Assembly (NCBI RefSeq): GCF_029894335.1
Contig: NZ_JARXZC010000009.1
Coordinates: 111,019 to 175,018 of the forward strand
Origin: Kitasatospora sp. MAP5-34
GTDB lineage: Bacteria; Actinomycetota; Actinomycetes; Streptomycetales; Streptomycetaceae
Reading direction: 5' to 3'
DNA: 64,000 nucleotides
The notes under the pieces are model-generated. The model worked only from the letters and a program-made list of their open reading frames with translations, was not told the DNA's origin and did not search any database. Of this stretch, positions 59,509-64,000 are shown in pieces (positions within the stretch are counted from its first letter, which is position 1; the number at the start of each line of letters is the position of its first letter). Made by a program: the position numbers and the translations under genes.

Positions 59509-62454
59509 ATGGCTTCCACTTCCCATGACGTCGCCCGCCAGTTGCCCGACGTCCCCGAGCTCCGCAACCGGTGCCTGGCCCTCGCCATGCTGGAGGCGAT
59601 CCTCCGGCCGGACGATCCGGATCACCCCGATCACCGCTTCGATCCCCGGTGGTCGGCGACGGAGCAGCTGGCCGTCCGGGACAACGGTGCCGGTGACGAC
59701 TACTCGATTCTCTTCTCGGAGGCGGGGGTCTGTCTGCGTGGCTTCGACCACGAGTCGCCGATGAGCCCGTTCGGCCAACCGGACGAGCGGCCGTGGCCCG
59801 GGGTGCTCGACTCGCTCCCCGATGCCTTCCGCCCGTTCGTAGACGGCTCGGCATTCGAGCCCGGCGAGGTGCCCCGGGTGACCACGTGCATCTGGCGCGA
59901 GAGCGGTGACGAGTCCTGGCAGACCGGTGCGATCTACTACCCCGAGCACAGCTACAGCCCCGACGGCGCCTCCTGGCTCTTCCTCCCCCTCATCGACCAG
60001 TCCCCCGAGTGGCTCCTGGCCTGGGCCGAGGGACGTTTCGCGCTGCTGAACCCGGCGGCCGTCTACCACGTGCAGTCCCTGCGGCCGCTCACGTCCGCCG
60101 TGGTGGCCGCGCTCAACCCGGACGTGACGCTGGACCAACTCGCAGACGTGATCGCCGAGATCGGCTACCCGCAGGTCGGGCCCGGTGAAGCTCTCCCGGG
60201 GCCGGGCCCGTCCTGGACGGCGGCCGCGCCCGAGGTCACCGCTGCGGACGGCCTGCTGACGGACCCGGAATTCCTGGTGACCGCGGCCCCGGACCGCGTC
60301 GCCGCCCTGCTGGACGGCGCGTCGGGCCCGGCCGCGCGGCTGGCGGCGGCAGTGTACCGGGCCTCGGCACCCGTGCGCGCCGACGCCGGCCCGGAGCAGC
60401 GGCGTCAGTTGCTGGCCCTGGATGCGGCCCGGTACGGGGACCGTGACCTCTCCGCCCGCCTCACCGCGGTGCCGCTGGACGACGCACCGGCCGAGCGCTG
60501 GGGAGTCGACTGGGCCACCGGCTCCCAGGTCGACCCCCGACTCCGACACGCCCTCAGCACCCCCGACCGGGGCGCCGCGTGCGGGGTGGCCACGGTCCGG
60601 CTGGGCGGCCGCGCCCTAACAATCACCGGCACCAGCCGCGGCACCGTCCACGTCTGGGACGCCGCCACGGGCGAGCCGGTGGGCGAGCCCTGGACGGGCC
60701 ACGTCAGCGCGGTCTGGGCGGTGGCGACGGCCGAGGTGGCGGGCCGCACGATCGCGGTCACCGTTGGCGAGGACGGCACGGTGCGCCGCTGGGACCTCGC
60801 CACCGGGCAGCCGGTGGGCGAGCCGCTCACCGGCCACACCGGCAAGGTGGGCGTGCTCGCCCTCGCCGTGCCGGACGGCCGGACCGTCGCCGTCACCGGC
60901 GGCGAGGACCGCACCCTACGAGTCTGGGACGTGGCCACCGGGCAGCCGGTCGGCGAACCCCTCACCGGCCTCACGGCGGAAGTGCTCGACGTGAGCACGG
61001 CCGTGCTCGACGGCCGCCTGATCGCCGTCACCGCCGTCGGCGACCACTATGAGCACGTCGTCCAGATGTGGGACCTGACCACCGGCGAGGAGCTCGGCGC
61101 ACCGCCCGGCGGCGAGGCGCGGAGGAAGCCCGCGGCGGCGACGGCGGTCCTCGTCGGCCGACCGGTCGTCATCACCGGTCAGAAGACCCTACGGGTGTGG
61201 GACCTGGCGACCCGGCAGCCCTTGGGCCGAGCCCTCGTCGGGCACGCCAGGACCGTGACGAAGGTCGTCACCATGGAGGTGGACGGGCGGACGGTCGTCG
61301 TCACGGGCAGCGAGGACCGCACCGTCCGCGTGTGGGACCTCGCCACCGGCGAGGCCGTCACCGAGCCGCTCACGGTCTGCTCCACGGAGCTCCTGTCGAT
61401 GGCCGCGACGGTCGTGGCCGGCCGCCCCACCGTCGTGACCGGCAGCAGGGACGAGGCCGCGGCCCGCGTCTGGGACCTCCGGGCCGGGCAGGACGTCGGC
61501 GATCCCTTCCGAGCCCACGCCCACTCGGTGGGCGCGCTGGCCGCCACGGTGCTGGACGGCCGCCGGATCGCGGTGAGCGCCGGCGGGTACAACGACGGGT
61601 CGGTGCGGACGTGGGACCTGGCCACGGGCGAAGCGCTCGGCCGGACACGGCCCGACGAGGACCGCGACGTCGAGGCGGTGGACATCACGGTGCTGGACGG
61701 CCGACCGGTCGCCGTCGGCGCCGGCCGGTGGGAGCGGAGGATCCGGATCTGGGACCTCGCCGACACCGAGGAGGTGGACGACATCCGGCTGGGCCGCGAC
61801 AGCATGCCCCTGGCCCTTGCCACCGCCGTGCTGGACGGCCCGGACGGCCGTCCGGTCGCCGTCACCGGCAGCGAGGACTCCCTGCTGCGGGTGTGGGACC
61901 TCACCGCGCTCGAACAGGTCGGCGAGCCGATGCCCGGCCACGAGGGCGAAGTGACGGCGGTGGCGACCACGCTGCTGGACGGCCGCCCGGTCGTGGTCTC
62001 CTGCGACGACAAGGGTGGCGTCCGCCTCTGGGACCTGACCACGCGCCGCCCGGTCGGCGACCCCCTCGACGGCCACCCGACCGGCGTCCTCGCGGTCGCG
62101 GCGGCGGTCGTGGACGGCCGCTCGATCGCCGTCACCGGAGGCCTCGACCGGACCGCGCGCGTGTGGGACCTGACGACGGGCAAGCAGCCCGGCGAGCCCC
62201 TGACCGGCCATGCCCGGGAGCTGACCGCGGTGGCAATCACCGAGGTCGACGGCCGTCCCTGCATCGCCACCGGCAGCTGGGACCGGACCGTCCGGGTGTG
62301 GGACCTGGCGACCGGCCGACCGGTAGGCCGCCCGGTGCTGTTCCCCACCCCGATCCTGAAGCTGGCCGCCGCCCCCGACGGTCGCCTGGTCGTGGGCTTC
62401 GGGTACGAGATCGCGGTGTTGTCCAACCGCCACGGCACGGCTCAGTGCCAGTAA
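59509..62454 (+). CDS. WD40 repeat protein with extra N-terminal domain (paralogue 2)
   Basis: A 981-aa protein. Residues 1-225 form an extra alpha/beta domain not in the other copies (RQLPDVPELRNRCLALAMLE, SILFSEAGVCLRGFDHESPM, ASWLFLPLIDQSPEWLLAWA). Residues 245-345 are the shared module (LLTDPEFLVTAAPDRVAALL, AAAVYRASAP, RWGVDWATGS). Fourteen WD units follow, enough for two seven-bladed propellers, ending VVGFGYEIAVLSNR. No catalytic motif is seen. ATG 59509 is preferred; ATG 59479 is in frame. IS5-type fragments lie on both sides. Confidence 0.87.
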   Translation: MASTSHDVARQLPDVPELRNRCLALAMLEAILRPDDPDHPDHRFDPRWSATEQLAVRDNGAGDDYSILFSEAGVCLRGFDHESPMSPFGQPDERPWPGVLDSLPDAFRPFVDGSAFEPGEVPRVTTCIWRESGDESWQTGAIYYPEHSYSPDGASWLFLPLIDQSPEWLLAWAEGRFALLNPAAVYHVQSLRPLTSAVVAALNPDVTLDQLADVIAEIGYPQVGPGEALPGPGPSWTAAAPEVTAADGLLTDPEFLVTAAPDRVAALLDGASGPAARLAAAVYRASAPVRADAGPEQRRQLLALDAARYGDRDLSARLTAVPLDDAPAERWGVDWATGSQVDPRLRHALSTPDRGAACGVATVRLGGRALTITGTSRGTVHVWDAATGEPVGEPWTGHVSAVWAVATAEVAGRTIAVTVGEDGTVRRWDLATGQPVGEPLTGHTGKVGVLALAVPDGRTVAVTGGEDRTLRVWDVATGQPVGEPLTGLTAEVLDVSTAVLDGRLIAVTAVGDHYEHVVQMWDLTTGEELGAPPGGEARRKPAAATAVLVGRPVVITGQKTLRVWDLATRQPLGRALVGHARTVTKVVTMEVDGRTVVVTGSEDRTVRVWDLATGEAVTEPLTVCSTELLSMAATVVAGRPTVVTGSRDEAAARVWDLRAGQDVGDPFRAHAHSVGALAATVLDGRRIAVSAGGYNDGSVRTWDLATGEALGRTRPDEDRDVEAVDITVLDGRPVAVGAGRWERRIRIWDLADTEEVDDIRLGRDSMPLALATAVLDGPDGRPVAVTGSEDSLLRVWDLTALEQVGEPMPGHEGEVTAVATTLLDGRPVVVSCDDKGGVRLWDLTTRRPVGDPLDGHPTGVLAVAAAVVDGRSIAVTGGLDRTARVWDLTTGKQPGEPLTGHARELTAVAITEVDGRPCIATGSWDRTVRVWDLATGRPVGRPVLFPTPILKLAAAPDGRLVVGFGYEIAVLSNRHGTAQCQ

Positions 62455-62467
62455 GACCGCAGTACTA

Positions 62468-62796
62468 GGATGTTGTGAAAGTGCTGGTTAAAGCCACTCG
62501 TTGATGGCTGCGACCAGCACTGTTGCCTCGTAGCGCACGGCCAACTTGGCGTATCGCGTGGCCACCGCGCGGTGCCGTTTAAGGCGGTTGATCCTGCACT
62601 CCACCGCGTGGCGCTCCTTGTAGTCCGCCTTGTCGAAGACCGGCGGTCGGCCGCCCTGGGAGCCGAGCTTCTTGCGGTTGCGGACCTGGTCGGCCTTCTC
62701 CGGGATGGTGCATTCGATCTTGCGTCTGCGCAGGTAGGAGCGGTTCGCACGGGATCCGTAGGCTTTGTCGGCACGGACCTTGGGTCTACCCCTGTC
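62468..62796 (-). pseudogene. C-terminal part of an IS5-type transposase with IS end
   Basis: The minus strand encodes GRPKVRADKAYGS, RRRKIECTIPEKADQ, GGRPPVFDKADYKERHAVE and RLKRHRAVATRYAKLAVRYE, ending in INEWL and a stop at 62488. This is the C-terminal third of an IS5-family DDE transposase, including the catalytic-region Glu (HAVE). A terminal-repeat-like GGATGTTGTGAAAGTG lies at 62468-62483. The N-terminal part is replaced by unrelated DNA beyond about 62796, so the element is dead. Confidence 0.75.
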
Positions 62797-63541
62797 CAAT
62801 GTGCAGGCGCGTACTCGACTGTGTGGGCTCCGACGCCGACGGCGTAACGAGCCCGTGTCCCGGTCAGCCAGTCGTTCAGCGCCGCAACTGCCGTCACGGG
62901 AAGGAGTCTCCTGAGTATCTCCGCGTCCAGTGCATCGGCCAGGTCCTGCCGCGTCAAAAGCCCTCCCTTGCCGCGAGCTTCCAGCATCAGATCCAACCAC
63001 GCCGCGCTACTGCATCTCGCAGAACCGTCAGCTCTGACTCCTGCCTCGTGCCGCCGCCCACTGGTGGAACGGACGATCGCACCTTGACTATCCAGGCTGC
63101 GCGTTTCCCGCTGGAGATCCCCGCCGCGGCCAACTGGTCGGGGGTCGGTAGCGCTGACAGCCTGCTCTGCGTTGGCTGCGGTTCGAGATCTAGGTCGATT
63201 CGCTTCCATTCTCGTGCTGCGACGGTGTAGGAGTGCAGCTCGCCCAGCTGGCGGACGGATTGGGGGCTTTGCCAGCGTTACAGCCCCAACCACCCAGACG
63301 CCATCGCCAGCCAGGTAAACCTTGCCATCACTCTCCGCGACCCAGGCGGAGCTGCGCAAGTTCACCATCCGCCAGTCGCAGAAGGCGAAACAGGCGACTG
63401 GAGCGGGCCTTGTCCGCTGAGGCTGCTGAGGATTTCGTCAGTAACATCACGTAATTGGCTACGTAAATGGCCTGGTGGGGGCGGCGGTTGGGCGGGGTGT
63501 GTCGGTGAGGCATGTTGGTGGGGTGTGGTTGGGTGCGGGTT
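62797..63541. other. Degenerate region before the third WD40 gene
   Basis: No convincing intact gene. On the minus strand, the stretches LDLMLEARGKGGLLTRQDLA and RLLPVTAVAALNDWLTGTRA (about 62850-63000) and VNLRSSAWVAESDGKVYLAG (about 63300-63368) look like decayed coding sequence of unknown origin. The AT-richer 63430-63480, with ACGTAATTGGCTACGT, is probably the promoter region of the next gene. Confidence 0.45.
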
Positions 63542-64000
63542 ATGTCTGATGATCTGCGTGTTGACGGTGTGGATGAGCGGTTGACGGATCCGGGGTTCTT
63601 GGTGAATGCCGCCCCGGGGGAGGTGCTGGGGCTGGCGGATGCTGCTTCGGGGCCTGCGGAGCGGCTGGCGGCGGCGGTGTACCGGGCGTCGGCGCGTGTG
63701 CACCGGGACGCTGCGGCGGGGGTACGGCGGCAGGTGCTGGCGTTGGACGCCGCTCGGTACGGGGACAGGGAGTTGTCGGCGCGGATCACCGCTGTGGCGG
63801 TGGACGGTGAAGCGGACGCGCGGTGGGGGGTGGACTGGGCCGCCGGCAGCGCGGTCAGCCACCGGTTCCGGCACACCCTGACCGGCCACACCGGCCGGGT
63901 GGGTTCGGTGGCGGTGGCGGTGGTGGATGGCCGCCCGGTCGCCGTCACCGGTAGCGACGACAGGACGGTGCGGGTGTGGGACCTGACCACTGGCGAGCAG
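63542..64000 (+). CDS. WD40 repeat protein with conserved N-terminal module (paralogue 3, 3' end outside window)
   Basis: 153 residues visible from ATG 63542. Residues 12-110 are the shared module (LTDPGFLVNAAPGEVLGLAD, RLAAAVYRASARVHRDA, LALDAARYGDRELSARITAV, RWGVDWAAGS). The first WD unit begins at HTLTGHTGRVGSVAVAVVDG and reads to VRVWDLTTGEQ at the edge. It lacks the extra domain of paralogue 2. A 25-bp exact match with paralogue 1 (63671-63695 versus 28891-28915) shows recent relatedness. Confidence 0.88.
   Translation, partial: MSDDLRVDGVDERLTDPGFLVNAAPGEVLGLADAASGPAERLAAAVYRASARVHRDAAAGVRRQVLALDAARYGDRELSARITAVAVDGEADARWGVDWAAGSAVSHRFRHTLTGHTGRVGSVAVAVVDGRPVAVTGSDDRTVRVWDLTTGEQ

Noticed and set aside
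62850..63368. Minus-strand frame continuing upstream from the transposase fragment, considered as a new gene
   Set aside because: Only scattered coding-like pieces, no start with ribosome site, and it is joined to a transposase fragment in a different frame; described as decayed DNA instead.

Overview
The window comes from a high-GC, filamentous actinomycete of the Streptomyces/Kitasatospora type. The evidence is codon bias with almost all third positions G or C, many GTG/TTG starts, frequent 1-4 nt start/stop overlaps, an SsgA-like sporulation protein, a LAxTG sortase substrate, a monofunctional proline dehydrogenase paired with a PucR regulator, and the actinobacterial layout sufR-B-D-Rieske-C-S-U-T. 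No tRNA, rRNA, CRISPR array, integrase or intact insertion sequence was seen.

Layout. 0-5.7 kb: FHA protein (cut by the left edge), glutaminase, small conserved protein, heme A synthase, LAxTG surface protein, two-gene ABC exporter. 5.7-12.7 kb: the Fe-S assembly operon, with a SufR-type operator on its start and an iron-box-like site upstream. 12.8-19.6 kb: MFS transporter, two unrecognised proteins, a VOC protein and a PucR regulator. 19.7-22.5 kb: proline catabolism. 22.5-35 kb: an accessory region with a small coupled operon beside a TPR-type XRE regulator, flavoprotein, HAD, APH-type kinase, PASTA protein, methyltransferase, a truncated YefM/Phd antitoxin, a long WD40 protein, a secreted DUF4258-like protein, a serine hydrolase, a lipoprotein and two gene stumps. 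35-45.8 kb: core genes (double TerD protein, M1 aminopeptidase, SsgA-like protein, GAF regulator, BlaI/M56 pair with two perfect operators, DedA, PAP2).

45.8-56 kb is an organophosphonate locus, probably for 2-aminoethylphosphonate (AEP) and relatives. It has an FAD oxidoreductase plus phosphonatase-like hydrolase (hydrolytic branch), a PhnY-PhnZ fusion protein (oxidative C-P cleavage), a four-part ABC importer, a GntR/UTRA regulator, a HAD phosphatase and an SMR efflux protein. The same dyad, centred on GTTGT-N4-ACAAC, lies before the oxidoreductase, between importer and regulator, and before the fusion gene. Two alternative C-P cleaving routes therefore look like one regulon.

56-59 kb: DMT transporter, amidohydrolase, uracil-DNA glycosylase. 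59-64 kb: a second accessory patch with IS5-type transposase fragments around a 981-aa WD40 protein and the start of a third WD40 paralogue. The three WD40 genes share an N-terminal module of about 95 residues that I cannot name. This family and the fused PhnYZ enzyme with its regulon are the most unusual contents of the window.
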